Shown: positions 44,485 through 53,950, counted from the first letter of the stretch. The stretch is 64,000 nt of DNA from Paenibacillus sp. FSL R7-0204 (GCF_038002225.1 NZ_JBBOCA010000001.1:2914001-2978000); one strand, 5' to 3'. A program made the numbers and translations. Notes: generated by a model from the letters alone, not told the origin.

Positions 44485-45354
44485 ATGAAACCGTACCGCA
44501 TACCGCAACTGGCTAAACCTTACACCGACTACGATATGATTCAGCGGCATACGGAACTGCCGCCGTTCTCAGACGGGCGGGGTCATTTGTTATATATTTT
44601 TCTCGGCAGAGGCCGGGGGGCAGACTTCCAGCAGGGAGAGCTGTTCACCCTGGTGACCGGACTCGTCCAGCTTGGACTGGATACCCATGAGAGCATTGAC
44701 CGGAATCATGAAGAGCCCGGCGGTGATATTATGCGCACCCGTCAGCTGAAGGTTCTGGCCGGTGATTATTTCAGCAGCTGGTTCTACCATCTGCTCGCGA
44801 AGCACGGTCAGATTGAAATGGTGGGCCTGTTGAGCGCGGCTATCGCTGATTTCAATGTGATGAAGGCCAATCTTTACGGCAAGATGAGCGGAACGCTTGT
44901 CCCGGCCGAACAATACTTGAAGCACACGGTACAGCTCAATATGCGGCTGTTTCTTTCTTTTACACCGATGATTGAAGAGTCCCTTAGAGACATCTGGCAG
45001 AAGCTGCTCGCCGAATTCAGCCAGTGTGAGACTGCAGCCCAGGAATTGCGCCGGGGGGCAGCTCCGGCAAGTGCGCTGGAGGGTTATACTTACTGGAAGG
45101 TGATGGAGTCGGCGACCGAAGAGGAGCGTCAGCAGCTTAAGGGGCAGACTCTGGACCCCAAGGACTGGCAGAAGCTGAAGCTGAGGTGCAAATGTGATAC
45201 ACTGCTGACGGACAAGCTGCATAGTTCGCTTGCGTCCATTCAGTCGTTATTGCAGAGCATCAGGGACGAGGAACTGGCGGGTCAACTTAGATCAGCACTG
45301 GACCGCCTGCTTCTGCAAATGAAAATTTCCGGACAAGCTGCCGTGGAGGGTTAG
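44485..45354 (+). CDS. hepS: Heptaprenyl diphosphate synthase component I
   Basis: A 289-residue small, non-catalytic subunit that sets chain length together with HepT. ATG 44485 follows CGGAGG. It lacks the DDxxD motifs, as expected for this subunit, and shows the family block LVTGLVQLGLDTHESIDRN and RQLKVLAGDYFSSWFYHLLA. menG starts three bases after its stop; HepT is encoded 3 kb downstream, separated by three menaquinone genes. Confidence 0.92.
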   Translation: MKPYRIPQLAKPYTDYDMIQRHTELPPFSDGRGHLLYIFLGRGRGADFQQGELFTLVTGLVQLGLDTHESIDRNHEEPGGDIMRTRQLKVLAGDYFSSWFYHLLAKHGQIEMVGLLSAAIADFNVMKANLYGKMSGTLVPAEQYLKHTVQLNMRLFLSFTPMIEESLRDIWQKLLAEFSQCETAAQELRRGAAPASALEGYTYWKVMESATEEERQQLKGQTLDPKDWQKLKLRCKCDTLLTDKLHSSLASIQSLLQSIRDEELAGQLRSALDRLLLQMKISGQAAVEG

Positions 45355-45357
45355 AGA

Positions 45358-46110
45358 ATGACAGTAGATAAAGCTACCGTAACAGGTGGGCAAGGCGAGA
45401 AGCCGAAAGAGCAATTTGTCCATTCGGTATTTGAGAGCATTGCCGGCAAGTATGATTTGATGAATGATATTCTGAGCTTCCGTCGCCATAAGGCCTGGCG
45501 GAAGTTCACCATGCGCAAGATGGGCATGAAACGCGGGGACTCGGCAGTGGACCTGTGCTGCGGTACCTGCGACTGGAGCATTGCCCTCGCTGATGCCAGC
45601 GAGACCGGAAATGTTATGGGACTGGACTTCAGCGCAGGCATGCTGGAGGTGGGACGGCGTAAGGTGGAAGCGCGCGGATTGCAGGACCGCATCTCCCTGA
45701 TTCAGGGGAATGCGATGGAGCTGCCGTTCGGTGATAATTCCTTCGATTACGCCACGATTGGCTTTGGACTTCGTAATGTGCCTGATCCCGTACAGGTGCT
45801 GAGTGAGATGAAGCGCGTGGTGAAGCCCGGCGGTATGGTGGTCTGCCTGGAGCTGTCGAAGCCGATGAAGCAGCCGTTCAAAGGTATTTATTATTTTTAT
45901 TTCCAGCGTGTGCTTCCGCTGCTTGGCAGGCTGTTCGCCAAGCGGTATGAGCAATATAAATGGCTTCCTGAATCACTGGCACTCTTCCCGGACAGGAAGC
46001 AATTAGAGGAGATCTTCCGGGATACCGGACTTACAAAAGTGGAATCGTTCCCCTTGAACGGTGGCATCGCGGCGTTACATCTTGGACTCAAGGAGAACTG
46101 TAATGTTTAA
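45358..46110 (+). CDS. menG: Demethylmenaquinone methyltransferase
   Basis: A 250-residue SAM-dependent methyltransferase (UbiE/MenG) for the last step of menaquinone synthesis. Motifs: FVHSVFESIAGKYDLMNDILSF, VDLCCGTCDWSIALA (SAM loop), ATIGFGLRNVPDPVQVLSEM and PGGMVVCLELSKP. It is coupled to hepS and overlaps the next gene by eight bases. Confidence 0.95.
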   Translation: MTVDKATVTGGQGEKPKEQFVHSVFESIAGKYDLMNDILSFRRHKAWRKFTMRKMGMKRGDSAVDLCCGTCDWSIALADASETGNVMGLDFSAGMLEVGRRKVEARGLQDRISLIQGNAMELPFGDNSFDYATIGFGLRNVPDPVQVLSEMKRVVKPGGMVVCLELSKPMKQPFKGIYYFYFQRVLPLLGRLFAKRYEQYKWLPESLALFPDRKQLEEIFRDTGLTKVESFPLNGGIAALHLGLKENCNV

Positions 46111-46978
46111 GAAAATCGGTATTTTTCTACAAATGATTAAATTCGAACACACGGTTTTTGCTTTACCTTTTGCCTTTATGGGGGCCTTGCTGGGTTCAGT
46201 AGTTATGTTTGGGGAACTGCCCTCCTGGAGCCAGATCGGATGGGTGGTTGTTGCTATGTTCGGCGCACGCAGCGCGGCTATGGGGCTTAACCGGCTGATC
46301 GACCGGATCAGTGATGCGAAGAATCCGCGGACAGCGGGCAGAGCCATTCCGGCAGGACTACTGAAGGTTGGAGAGGTAACGCTGTTCATCGCGTTCTCGT
46401 TCTTTTTGCTGTTCTGGGCAGCCTTCAAGCTTAATCCGCTGTCAGCGAAGCTGCTGCCGATTGCTGTTTTTCTGCTGGTCCTCTATTCCTTCACCAAACG
46501 CTTCACCTGGGCCTGTCACCTGATTCTCGGGCTTACGATTGCCCTTGCACCTCTCGGCGGCTGGGTTGCGGTTACAGGAACAGTGGACTCGACTGCTATG
46601 ATCTTCTATTTCACGATCGTATTCTGGACAGCAGGCTTTGATATCATCTACTCCTGCCAGGATGTGGACTTCGACCGCAAGGAAGGGTTGTATTCGATTC
46701 CGGTGCGCTTCGGGGTGGCTCGTGCGCTGGGGATTGCCAAGGTCTTTCATCTGCTTACTGCCCTGGGCTTCATCTCTCTGTTGTTCATCACAGATCTGAG
46801 CTGGTGGTATGTGGCCGGCATGGTGATTGCTTACATTATACTGTTCTATGAGCACTACATTGTGTCTCCGGGTGATCTAAGCAAGCTGCAGACCGCCTTC
46901 TTTACCATGAATGGTGTACTTAGCATTGTGGTCTTTTCCTTTACTCTGATTGACCTGGTGGTGCAGTTCTACAAATGA
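46103..46978 (+). CDS. mqnP: UbiA-family prenyltransferase (menaquinone, MqnP-like)
   Basis: A 291-residue polytopic membrane enzyme. ATG 46103 follows AAGGAG within the end of menG. The two Asp-rich motifs are NRLIDRISDAKNPRTAGRA and DIIYSCQDVDFDRKEGLYS. It resembles 4-hydroxybenzoate prenyltransferases; because mqnA lies in the same operon and no ubiquinone is expected, it most likely prenylates the futalosine-route intermediate (MqnP). That assignment rests on context. Confidence 0.82.
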   Translation: MFKKIGIFLQMIKFEHTVFALPFAFMGALLGSVVMFGELPSWSQIGWVVVAMFGARSAAMGLNRLIDRISDAKNPRTAGRAIPAGLLKVGEVTLFIAFSFFLLFWAAFKLNPLSAKLLPIAVFLLVLYSFTKRFTWACHLILGLTIALAPLGGWVAVTGTVDSTAMIFYFTIVFWTAGFDIIYSCQDVDFDRKEGLYSIPVRFGVARALGIAKVFHLLTALGFISLLFITDLSWWYVAGMVIAYIILFYEHYIVSPGDLSKLQTAFFTMNGVLSIVVFSFTLIDLVVQFYK

Positions 46979-47577
46979 CCGAACTTAAGCCAAAGAACTT
47001 CGTGGTTGGCATTACTGGTGCGAGCGGTGCGATCTACGGCATCCGGCTGACAGAGACCCTGCTGTCCCTCGGTTATACAGTACATCTGGTTGTCAGTAAT
47101 GCAGGCTGGCGTGTCTTCAAGGAGGAGCTGGGTTATGCCATAACTGACAGGGAAGGACTGCTTAACCAGCAGTTCGGCAGTTATCCCGGTTCTCTTGTGT
47201 ACCACCCGGTACAGGATATCGGTGCTTCGATTGCCAGCGGCTCCTTCCGGACAGAGGGGATGATTATTATGCCCTGCTCGATGGGAACACTGTCTGCTGT
47301 AGCACATGGCAGCTCGGACAATCTGATGACGCGGGCTGCGGATGTCATGCTGAAGGAAGGGCGTCCGCTCGTTCTGGTGCCCCGGGAGACACCGCTGCAT
47401 GCGATTCACCTGGAGAATATGCTGAAGCTGTCACGAATGGGCGTTAAGCTGATTCCGGCAATGCCGGCGTTCTATTATGGTCCTGCAACTATGGATGATC
47501 TGATCAATTTCATGGTGGGCAAGGTGCTCGACAGCTTCGGGATGGAGCATACTTTATTTCGCAGATGGGGGGAATGA
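46975..47577 (+). CDS. ubiX: Flavin prenyltransferase UbiX
   Basis: A 200-residue FMN prenyltransferase that makes the prenyl-FMN cofactor for UbiD-type decarboxylases. Motifs: VGITGASGAIYGIRL at the start, MPCSMGTLSAVAHGSSDNLMTRAADV, and LVPRETPLHAIHLENML. It overlaps the UbiA-type gene by four bases. A UbiD homologue is not in the window. Confidence 0.95.
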   Translation: MTELKPKNFVVGITGASGAIYGIRLTETLLSLGYTVHLVVSNAGWRVFKEELGYAITDREGLLNQQFGSYPGSLVYHPVQDIGASIASGSFRTEGMIIMPCSMGTLSAVAHGSSDNLMTRAADVMLKEGRPLVLVPRETPLHAIHLENMLKLSRMGVKLIPAMPAFYYGPATMDDLINFMVGKVLDSFGMEHTLFRRWGE

Positions 47578-47580
47578 AGG

Positions 47581-48441
47581 ATGACAGACCTTGAACATAC
47601 CGTCATCGGCAAAATCAGCTATACCAATTCATGGCCGGTCTATCATCATTTCCATCCTTCTTCATTAAGTTTTCCTGCAGAAATGGTGAGTGAGGTGCCT
47701 GCTGTGCTTAACCGGGGCATGGCAGCAGGAGATATTCATGTTGGGGCTTTATCCTCCTTTGCTTACGCAGCGGCCAGCGACCGGCTGCTGCTGCTGCCCG
47801 GCCTGTCCGTCAGCGCGGACGGTCCGGTGCGGTCGATATTTCTTTTCTCCAAAAAGCCGCTACAGCAGATTGGCAGCGGAACGATAGCTGTGACGAACAC
47901 CTCGGCTACCTCGGTCAATCTGCTAAAGATCCTGATGCACAAGGCCTTAGGGGCCAGCCCGGAGTACATTAGTAGCGATCCCGATTTGAACACCATGATG
48001 CAGCAGGCGGATGCCGGGCTCTTGATTGGTGACCATGCTATCCGCGCCTCCTGGCAGGATCAAGGCTATGAAGTGACGGATCTGGGCGAGCTGTGGAAGG
48101 AATGGACCGGTCACAGTATGACCTTTGCTGTATGGGCGGTCAACCGGAAGGCTGCAGCCCGGAATCCTAAGGCCATTGCCGAGATTGCCGAAGCCTTCGA
48201 GCGGAGCAAGAGACGCGGCCTGAATGATCTGGGTCCGGTAATTCACGAAGCCTGCTGCACGATCGGGGGCACGGCCTCCTATTGGAGAGATTACTTCCGT
48301 AATTTATGTTATGACTTTGGGGAAAGGCAGCAGGAAGGTCTGAACCTCTATTTCCGCTATGCCTATGAAATGGGCCTGCTGCCGCAGGAAGTGAAGATGG
48401 AGCTTTGGAGCCACAATCTGCTGACACGGGTGAAAGAATGA
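47581..48441 (+). CDS. mqnA: Chorismate dehydratase
   Basis: A 286-residue enzyme converting chorismate to 3-enolpyruvylbenzoate, the first step of the futalosine menaquinone route. The family start IGKISYTNSWPVYHHF, the GALSSFAYA block and TNTSATSVNLLKILM are visible. Its start is three bases after ubiX and its end overlaps hepT. mqnB, C, D and E are not in the window. Confidence 0.93.
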   Translation: MTDLEHTVIGKISYTNSWPVYHHFHPSSLSFPAEMVSEVPAVLNRGMAAGDIHVGALSSFAYAAASDRLLLLPGLSVSADGPVRSIFLFSKKPLQQIGSGTIAVTNTSATSVNLLKILMHKALGASPEYISSDPDLNTMMQQADAGLLIGDHAIRASWQDQGYEVTDLGELWKEWTGHSMTFAVWAVNRKAAARNPKAIAEIAEAFERSKRRGLNDLGPVIHEACCTIGGTASYWRDYFRNLCYDFGERQQEGLNLYFRYAYEMGLLPQEVKMELWSHNLLTRVKE

Positions 48442-49406
48442 AGCGACTGCAAATATTCGGCTTGCTGAACAAAGATATGGATCAGATTGAGAAAGAGCTG
48501 TACCGCAGTGTCCAGGGGGATGATGACCTGCTGAGCGAGACTTCGCTGCATCTGCTGAGAGCAGGGGGCAAGCGGCTCCGGCCCGTGTTCGTTCTAATGG
48601 GGGGCAAATTCGGGACCTATGACCTCGATAAGCTGAAGCGTGTCGCGATTCCTTTGGAGCTGATTCACAGCGCCTCGCTAGTCCACGATGATGTCATTGA
48701 CGATGCGGAGCTCCGGCGGGGAGAGCCAACCGTCAAGGCGAAATGGGGCGACAAGATCGCCATGTACACTGGTGATTATATTTATGCCAAGGCACTGGTG
48801 ATGACTTCAGGGCTAAAGAATCCCCTGATTCATCAGATTCTCTCCAAAGCCATGGTAGAGATGTCCATCGGAGAGATGGAGCAGATCCGCGACTTCTTCA
48901 ACAGCGGACAGAGCGTGCGCCATTACCTGCGGAGAATCCGCCGGAAGACAGCGCTGCTGATTGCCGTCAGCTGTCAGCTTGGCGCTCTGGCTGCAGATGC
49001 GGAGCCGGGAACTGCCAGGCTCCTCTATAATTACGGATATAACGTTGGGATGGCGTTTCAAATCCGTGATGATCTGCTCGATCTCTCCGGAACGGAGAAG
49101 CAAATTGGCAAGCCGCCCGGAAGCGATATGCGGCAGGGGAATATCACGCTGCCTGTCATCTACAGTCTGCAGGATGAGCGGCTCCGCAGCCGCCTGCTGG
49201 AAGAGCTTGAAGCGATTCGTGAAGGGAACAGCGGGGTCGGCCGCGCGATCGATCTGATTCTCTCCGGCGACGGGATTTCACGTGCGGAGGAACTGGCTTC
49301 CCGTTATATTGCCAAGGCGCTGGATGCGCTGGAGCAGCTGCCCAGCAACCGGACGAAGCGCAATTTGCGCGATATCGCCTTTTTCGTGACCGGCCGGGCT
49401 TATTGA
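48438..49406 (+). CDS. hepT: Heptaprenyl diphosphate synthase component II
   Basis: A 322-residue trans-prenyltransferase, the catalytic subunit that makes the C35 side chain of menaquinone. Motifs: GGKRLRPVFVLMGG, first Asp motif LVHDDVIDDAELRRG (Asp84, Asp85, Asp88) and second FQIRDDLLDL. ATG 48438 overlaps the mqnA stop (ATGA). Confidence 0.95.
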   Translation: MKRLQIFGLLNKDMDQIEKELYRSVQGDDDLLSETSLHLLRAGGKRLRPVFVLMGGKFGTYDLDKLKRVAIPLELIHSASLVHDDVIDDAELRRGEPTVKAKWGDKIAMYTGDYIYAKALVMTSGLKNPLIHQILSKAMVEMSIGEMEQIRDFFNSGQSVRHYLRRIRRKTALLIAVSCQLGALAADAEPGTARLLYNYGYNVGMAFQIRDDLLDLSGTEKQIGKPPGSDMRQGNITLPVIYSLQDERLRSRLLEELEAIREGNSGVGRAIDLILSGDGISRAEELASRYIAKALDALEQLPSNRTKRNLRDIAFFVTGRAY

Positions 49407-49432
49407 AAGTATAACTCATCCGCAAATTTACG

Positions 49433-49461
49433 TTCACAGATGCCAGGGTTTCTGATAATAT
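49433..49461 (+). promoter_or_regulatory. Possible promoter of ndk
   Basis: TTCACA, 17 bases, TAATAT. The -10 box lies inside a small palindrome TCTGAT-AAT-ATCAGA (49451-49465). Confidence 0.35.
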
Positions 49462-49514
49462 CAGACCATAAACAGCCCATTCATTTAGAATAAGGGAAAT
49501 TGGAGAGTGACTCT

Positions 49515-49958
49515 ATGGAACAAACGTATCTGATGATCAAACCGGATGGTGTACAGCGCGGACTAATCGGACGCATCGTCGCCCGTCTGGAAGACAAGGG
49601 ATTCAAGCTGGTCGCTGCCAAGCTGATTACCGTTACTGAGGAGCAGGCCAAGAAGCATTATGCGGAGCATGACGGCAAGGATTTTTTCCCGGAGCTGGTA
49701 AGCTTCATTACTTCCGGACCTGTGTTCGCCATGGTATGGGAAGGCGATGATGTCATCGCATTATCGCGTCTCCTGATCGGCAAAACCAAAGTCGGTGAGG
49801 CCTTGCCGGGGACGATCCGCGGGGATTATGCCAGCCATACTCCGCTTAATCTGATCCACGGATCGGATTCACCGGACAGTGCAGCACGTGAGATCGCCAA
49901 TTTCTTCGCTCCGGATGAGCTGGCACATTATCATAAAGACATCGCGGCCTGGATGTAA
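49515..49958 (+). CDS. ndk: Nucleoside diphosphate kinase
   Basis: A 147-residue enzyme that balances nucleoside triphosphates. ATG 49515 follows GGAGAG. Catalytic His115 is in NLIHGSDSP, and the start [20 protein letters not shown] is canonical. cheR follows after 27 bases, as in Bacillus. Confidence 0.97.
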   Translation: MEQTYLMIKPDGVQRGLIGRIVARLEDKGFKLVAAKLITVTEEQAKKHYAEHDGKDFFPELVSFITSGPVFAMVWEGDDVIALSRLLIGKTKVGEALPGTIRGDYASHTPLNLIHGSDSPDSAAREIANFFAPDELAHYHKDIAAWM

Positions 49959-49985
49959 GATCCGGGCAGGAGACAGGAGATTATT

Positions 49986-50789
49986 ATGGCTGAACGTGAA
50001 GAATCCTCATTAACCCCGGACCCTGATTACACCGGATTTATTCATAATATCAAACAAAGCACCGGCATTGACCTTGCGCAGTATAAGGAAGCACAGATGA
50101 AGCGGCGGCTGACGACGCTCCGTATGAAGAACGGCTACAATACCTTTAACGAATTCTATGCGGCAATGATGAAGGACAAGGCTCTGTTCTATGAGTTTTT
50201 GGACCGCATGACGATCAATGTCTCCGAATTCTGGCGGAATCCGAACCGCTGGGAAGTGCTGCGGGATGTGATTCTGCCGGATCTTCAGCGTTCGGGCCGC
50301 AGACTGAAGCTATGGAGTGCCGCCTGTTCGACGGGGGAAGAGCCTTATACGCTGGCGATGATTCTCTCGGACAAGAATATTCTGGCCCAGACCGGAATTC
50401 TGGCTACAGATATTGATGACGGGGCGCTGGCCAAAGCCAAGCAGGGAATCTATCTGGAGCGCTCCCTGAAGGATGTGCCCAAAGATGTGTCAGACCGGTA
50501 TTTCACACCGGAAGGACCAGTCTTCAAGGTCAGTGAAGGACTGAAGAAGAATATCGATTTCCGCAAGCAGAATCTGCTGCTGGATAAATTCGATGAAGGC
50601 TTCGATCTGATTATCTGCCGCAATGTCATGATTTACTTCACTGAAGAAGCCAAGAATAAGTTATATCACAAATTCTCGGCCAGTCTGCGGCCCGGAGGCT
50701 ATCTGTTCGTGGGCAGTACGGAGCAGATCTTCACACCGGCGCAGTATGGCTTTGAATCGACCGAAACCTTCTTTTACCGCAAGAAATAG
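49986..50789 (+). CDS. cheR: Chemotaxis protein methyltransferase CheR
   Basis: A 267-residue SAM-dependent enzyme that methylates Glu residues of chemoreceptors. N-terminal helical domain (YKEAQMKRRLTTLRMKNGY), then the catalytic domain with LKLWSAACSTGEEPYTLAMIL (SAM loop) and DLIICRNVMIYF. A receptor gene is in this window at 18219-19469, but other che genes are not. Confidence 0.95.
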   Translation: MAEREESSLTPDPDYTGFIHNIKQSTGIDLAQYKEAQMKRRLTTLRMKNGYNTFNEFYAAMMKDKALFYEFLDRMTINVSEFWRNPNRWEVLRDVILPDLQRSGRRLKLWSAACSTGEEPYTLAMILSDKNILAQTGILATDIDDGALAKAKQGIYLERSLKDVPKDVSDRYFTPEGPVFKVSEGLKKNIDFRKQNLLLDKFDEGFDLIICRNVMIYFTEEAKNKLYHKFSASLRPGGYLFVGSTEQIFTPAQYGFESTETFFYRKK

Positions 50790-50808
50790 CATTACTCTGC
50801 TGGTGTCT

Positions 50809-50880
50809 CGCTTGGTGCAAGGTATACTTTAGGTGCTTTTCAGTGATACTGGAAAGTAGGAAGAAACCTAACGCCAAGTG
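50809..50880 (+). ncRNA. Candidate structured RNA element (three stacked helices)
   Basis: Helix 1 pairs CGCTTGGTG (50809-50817) with CGCCAAGTG (50872-50880), nine pairs with two G-T. Helix 2 pairs TAGGT (50830-50834) with ACCTA (50866-50870). Helix 3 pairs CTTTTCAGT (50836-50844) with ACTGGAAAG (50848-50856), nine pairs with one G-T and a GAT loop. Internal loops are asymmetric (12 bases 5', 9 bases 3'). No T-run follows, so it is not a terminator. I do not recognise the class. Confidence 0.5.
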
Positions 50881-50897
50881 AAAGGTCGTTAACCCAG

Positions 50898-51074
50898 ATG
50901 GACAAAAGTAAGGTCATCACCGCGTACCGGCGGGGGTTCCTCACTGTCCGCGAATGCGGGCAGATTCTCGGCATTGAGGAGCTGCAGCTTCAGAGCCTGC
51001 TTACTGCGGAAGAGGGCAGAACCGGCAGCCGTCTTCCGGCACCCGGCAGCGACAGTCTGGAGACAGGCTCCTAA
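50898..51074 (+). CDS. Possible 58-residue protein
   Basis: ATG 50898 opens a frame reading MDKSKVITAYRRGFLTVREC, then GQILGIEELQLQSLL and a Ser/Gly/Pro-rich tail. The first part could form a small helix-turn-helix (AYRRGFLTVRECGQILGI). The ribosome site is poor (AAAGG, 13 bases away). A terminator begins 15 bases after the stop, consistent with a real transcript. Uncertain. Confidence 0.45.
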   Translation: MDKSKVITAYRRGFLTVRECGQILGIEELQLQSLLTAEEGRTGSRLPAPGSDSLETGS

Positions 51075-51088
51075 ACGGGGAGCACAGC

Positions 51089-51131
51089 AGCGCCGCTTCT
51101 ACTCGAAAGAGCAGGAGCGGCGCTTGTTTTG
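51089..51131 (+). terminator. Terminator before aroC
   Basis: AGCGCCGCT pairs with AGCGGCGCT; an inner CTC-GAAA-GAG extends it; TTGTTTTG follows. It separates the ndk-cheR transcript from aroC. Confidence 0.88.
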
Positions 51132-51166
51132 TTCCGCGGGAAGCGCCGGTCCGGGAGATTGCTTTC

Positions 51167-51195
51167 TTGTCAAAGCGGAGAGCCTATACTATAAT
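51167..51195 (+). promoter_or_regulatory. Promoter of aroC-aroB-aroH
   Basis: TTGTCA (51167-51172), 17 bases, TATAAT (51190-51195); predicted start about 51202, 55 bases before aroC. Confidence 0.78.
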
Positions 51196-51256
51196 AAGCA
51201 AAGACATTTAACATTTTAGCGGTTTACAGTCCAAAAGTGTGAAGGGGGAACGCAGC

Positions 51257-52426
51257 ATGAGTTTGCGCTATTTAACAGCGGGGGAAACGCACGGCCCCCA
51301 GCTTACAGCCATTATTGAGGGATTGCCCAGTAATTTGACACTTGACTTTGAAGAGCTTAATTTCCAGCTGCACCGGAGACAGAAGGGCTACGGCCGCGGA
51401 CGCCGGATGCAGATTGAGAAGGATACTGCCCAGATTGCCGGCGGTGTACGCCACGGCTACACTACCGGAGCTCCTGTAGCGCTCATTGTGGAGAACAAGG
51501 ACTGGACACACTGGAAGAACATTATGAACATTGAGCCGATTCCGGGCAGTGACGAAGAGAAGCGCCGGGTGAACCGTCCGCGTCCCGGTCATGCGGACCT
51601 GAACGGAGGACTTAAGTATAATCATACCGATCTGCGGAACGTGCTGGAGCGCTCCAGCGCCCGTGAGACGGCCGCAAGAGTAGCCGTAGGCGGAGTAGCC
51701 CGTCAGCTGCTTGCAGCCTTCGGAGTGAAGATTGCCGGACAAGTCATCCGGATCGGAGAGATTGAAGCACCTGCTAACGATCTGCCTATCGATGAGCTGA
51801 TTGCCCGGACGGAAGAATCCTCTGTGCGGGTAGTGGACAAGGAGACAGAGCAGAAGATGGAGGCTTACATAGACAAGATCAAGGAAGAAGGCGACTCCAT
51901 CGGTGGGATTGTGGAATGTATTGTCGAAGGTCTGCCTATTGGCCTTGGCAGTTATGTACAGTCCGACCGCAAGCTGGACGGTGCCATTGCCGGAGCCGTG
52001 ATGTCGATTAATGCCTTCAAGGGCGTGGAGATCGGAATCGGCTTCGAAGCCGGAAAGCTGCGCGGCTCACAGGTCCATGACGAGATTATGTATGAAGCCT
52101 CGAAAGGGTACTACCGGGCGAGCAACCGGCTGGGCGGGTTCGAAGGCGGAATGACCAATGGAATGCCGGTGGTCGTCAGAGGGGTAATGAAGCCGATCCC
52201 GACGCTGTACAAACCGCTGCAGAGTGTGGATATTGACACGAAGGAGCCGTTCACAGCCCAGGTGGAGCGCTCAGACGCCTGTGCCGTTCCGGCAGCTTGT
52301 GTCGTACTGGAGAGTGTAGTAGCCTGGGAGATTGCCAAGGCGTTCCTCGATAAATTCGGCGGGGACTCTCTCGAAGAGATCCGCGCGAACTATAATAATT
52401 ACCTGGCTCAACTGGAGAGCTACTAA
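51257..52426 (+). CDS. aroC: Chorismate synthase
   Basis: A 389-residue FMN-dependent enzyme giving chorismate (the Bacillus name is aroF). ATG 51257 follows AAGGGGG. Signatures: [31 protein letters not shown], the [14 protein letters not shown] block, and [19 protein letters not shown]. aroB starts two bases after the stop. Confidence 0.96.
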   Translation: MSLRYLTAGETHGPQLTAIIEGLPSNLTLDFEELNFQLHRRQKGYGRGRRMQIEKDTAQIAGGVRHGYTTGAPVALIVENKDWTHWKNIMNIEPIPGSDEEKRRVNRPRPGHADLNGGLKYNHTDLRNVLERSSARETAARVAVGGVARQLLAAFGVKIAGQVIRIGEIEAPANDLPIDELIARTEESSVRVVDKETEQKMEAYIDKIKEEGDSIGGIVECIVEGLPIGLGSYVQSDRKLDGAIAGAVMSINAFKGVEIGIGFEAGKLRGSQVHDEIMYEASKGYYRASNRLGGFEGGMTNGMPVVVRGVMKPIPTLYKPLQSVDIDTKEPFTAQVERSDACAVPAACVVLESVVAWEIAKAFLDKFGGDSLEEIRANYNNYLAQLESY

Positions 52427-52427
52427 G

Positions 52428-53531
52428 ATGCGCAGCATTACTGTTGACTTAGGGGAACGTTCTTATCCGATTTATATCGGCAGCGGTCTGCTGCAGAGTA
52501 TCGGCGAACGCTGCACCGAAGCCGGATTCGCGCAGCGCAGCCCGCTGCTGGTGGTCAGTGATACCGAAGTAGCGCCGCGTTATCTGGAGCAGGTGGAGAC
52601 TTCCCTCCGCAGCAGCGGATATACGGTGGTCAGCCATGTCATTCAGGCGGGTGAAGCTTCGAAGTCACTAGCCGTCTATGAAGAAGTCATTACCACAGCG
52701 ATTCAAGGCGGTCTGGACCGCAGCTCAGCCGTGCTGGCGCTTGGCGGGGGAGTCGTTGGCGATCTGGCCGGCTTCGTTGCTGCATCTTATATGCGGGGAA
52801 TCGGGTTCATGCAGATTCCAACGACCATTCTCGCCCATGACAGCAGCGTAGGCGGCAAGGTGGCCGTTAACCATCCGCTAGCCAAGAATATGCTGGGCGC
52901 CTTTTATCAGCCGTCTATGGTGGTATATGATCTGGACACCTTAACTACGCTTCCATCCCGGCAGGTCGCTTCAGGCCTGGCTGAGGTGGTCAAGCACGGG
53001 CTGATTCTGGACCGTGAGTTCGCTTACTGGTGCCGGGAGCATGCGGAGGAGTTGCTGGCACTGGACCCCGAGGCGCTGGGATATGCGCTGGAACGCGGTT
53101 GTGCCATCAAGGCGGATGTAATCGGCGGTGATGAACGCGAGCACGGACAGCGTGCAATTCTGAATCTGGGGCATACCATCGGACATGCCATCGAAGCTGT
53201 CGGCGGCTATGGAACCTTCCTGCATGGAGAGGCGATTGCCATCGGGATGGCCGGATCTGCTCTGCTCGCAGCGAAGCTGGGCCGGGACAGACAGATCTAT
53301 GAGGATACCGTATCCATGCTAACCGCCCTGTCGCTGCCCACCCGGCTTCCTTCGCAGTATGGCGGGGAAGAGCTGATGGAAGCGATGATGCATGACAAGA
53401 AATTCAAGGAAGGCCGAATGACTTTTATCGTGCCGGAGGCCATTGGTGAAGTTAGCATCATCAGTGATGTGCAGGCAAGTGATGTCTCAGAAGTCATAGC
53501 CCAGCTTAAGAAGGAGGGAAGCCCATGGTGA
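52428..53531 (+). CDS. aroB: 3-dehydroquinate synthase
   Basis: A 367-residue NAD- and metal-dependent enzyme for the second shikimate step. Motifs: ALGGGVVGDLAGFVAASYMRG, QIPTTILAHDSSVGGKVAVN and LNLGHTIGHAIEA with the zinc His residues. It overlaps aroH by seven bases. Confidence 0.96.
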   Translation: MRSITVDLGERSYPIYIGSGLLQSIGERCTEAGFAQRSPLLVVSDTEVAPRYLEQVETSLRSSGYTVVSHVIQAGEASKSLAVYEEVITTAIQGGLDRSSAVLALGGGVVGDLAGFVAASYMRGIGFMQIPTTILAHDSSVGGKVAVNHPLAKNMLGAFYQPSMVVYDLDTLTTLPSRQVASGLAEVVKHGLILDREFAYWCREHAEELLALDPEALGYALERGCAIKADVIGGDEREHGQRAILNLGHTIGHAIEAVGGYGTFLHGEAIAIGMAGSALLAAKLGRDRQIYEDTVSMLTALSLPTRLPSQYGGEELMEAMMHDKKFKEGRMTFIVPEAIGEVSIISDVQASDVSEVIAQLKKEGSPW

Positions 53532-53896
53532 ACCGGGGCATACGCGGTGCAACAACCGTAACCCAGAATGAAGAGACGGAAATTTTACGTGAAACGGTGA
53601 TCCTGCTGAGGGAAATTGTGGAGCGCAATGATGTGATCGCAGAGGATATCTGCAGTGTGTGGATTACGATGACTACGGATCTGGATGCGACCTTCCCGGC
53701 ACGGGCGATCCGTGAGATTGAAGGCTGGGAGATGGTTCCGCTGATGTGTTCCGTGGAGATCCCTGTGAAGGGCAGCCTGCCGAATTGCATCCGCCTGATG
53801 GTACAGGTGAACACCGACAAATCCCAGCGCGATATCCGGCATGTGTATCTGAATGAAGCCCAGCGGCTTCGCCCCGATCTCTCACAGAGCAAGTAA
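53525..53896 (+). CDS. aroH: Chorismate mutase AroH
   Basis: A 123-residue monofunctional, trimeric AroH-class mutase making prephenate. Start ATG 53525 follows AAGGAGGG within the end of aroB. Family start NRGIRGATTVTQNEETEI (Arg near residue 7), TMTTDLDATFPARAIR and the C-terminal RHVYLNEAQRLRPDL are typical. Confidence 0.95.
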   Translation: MVNRGIRGATTVTQNEETEILRETVILLREIVERNDVIAEDICSVWITMTTDLDATFPARAIREIEGWEMVPLMCSVEIPVKGSLPNCIRLMVQVNTDKSQRDIRHVYLNEAQRLRPDLSQSK

Positions 53897-53915
53897 TAAA
53901 TTATAGCCCGCGGGG

Positions 53916-53945
53916 TTGTCAATGACTACCGTCATCATGTATAGT
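53916..53945 (+). promoter_or_regulatory. trp promoter
   Basis: TTGTCA (53916-53921), 18 bases, TATAGT (53940-53945), just upstream of the TRAP target. Transcription would begin near 53952, so the first triplet may lie at the very 5' end. Confidence 0.55.
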
Positions 53946-53950
53946 GAAGT

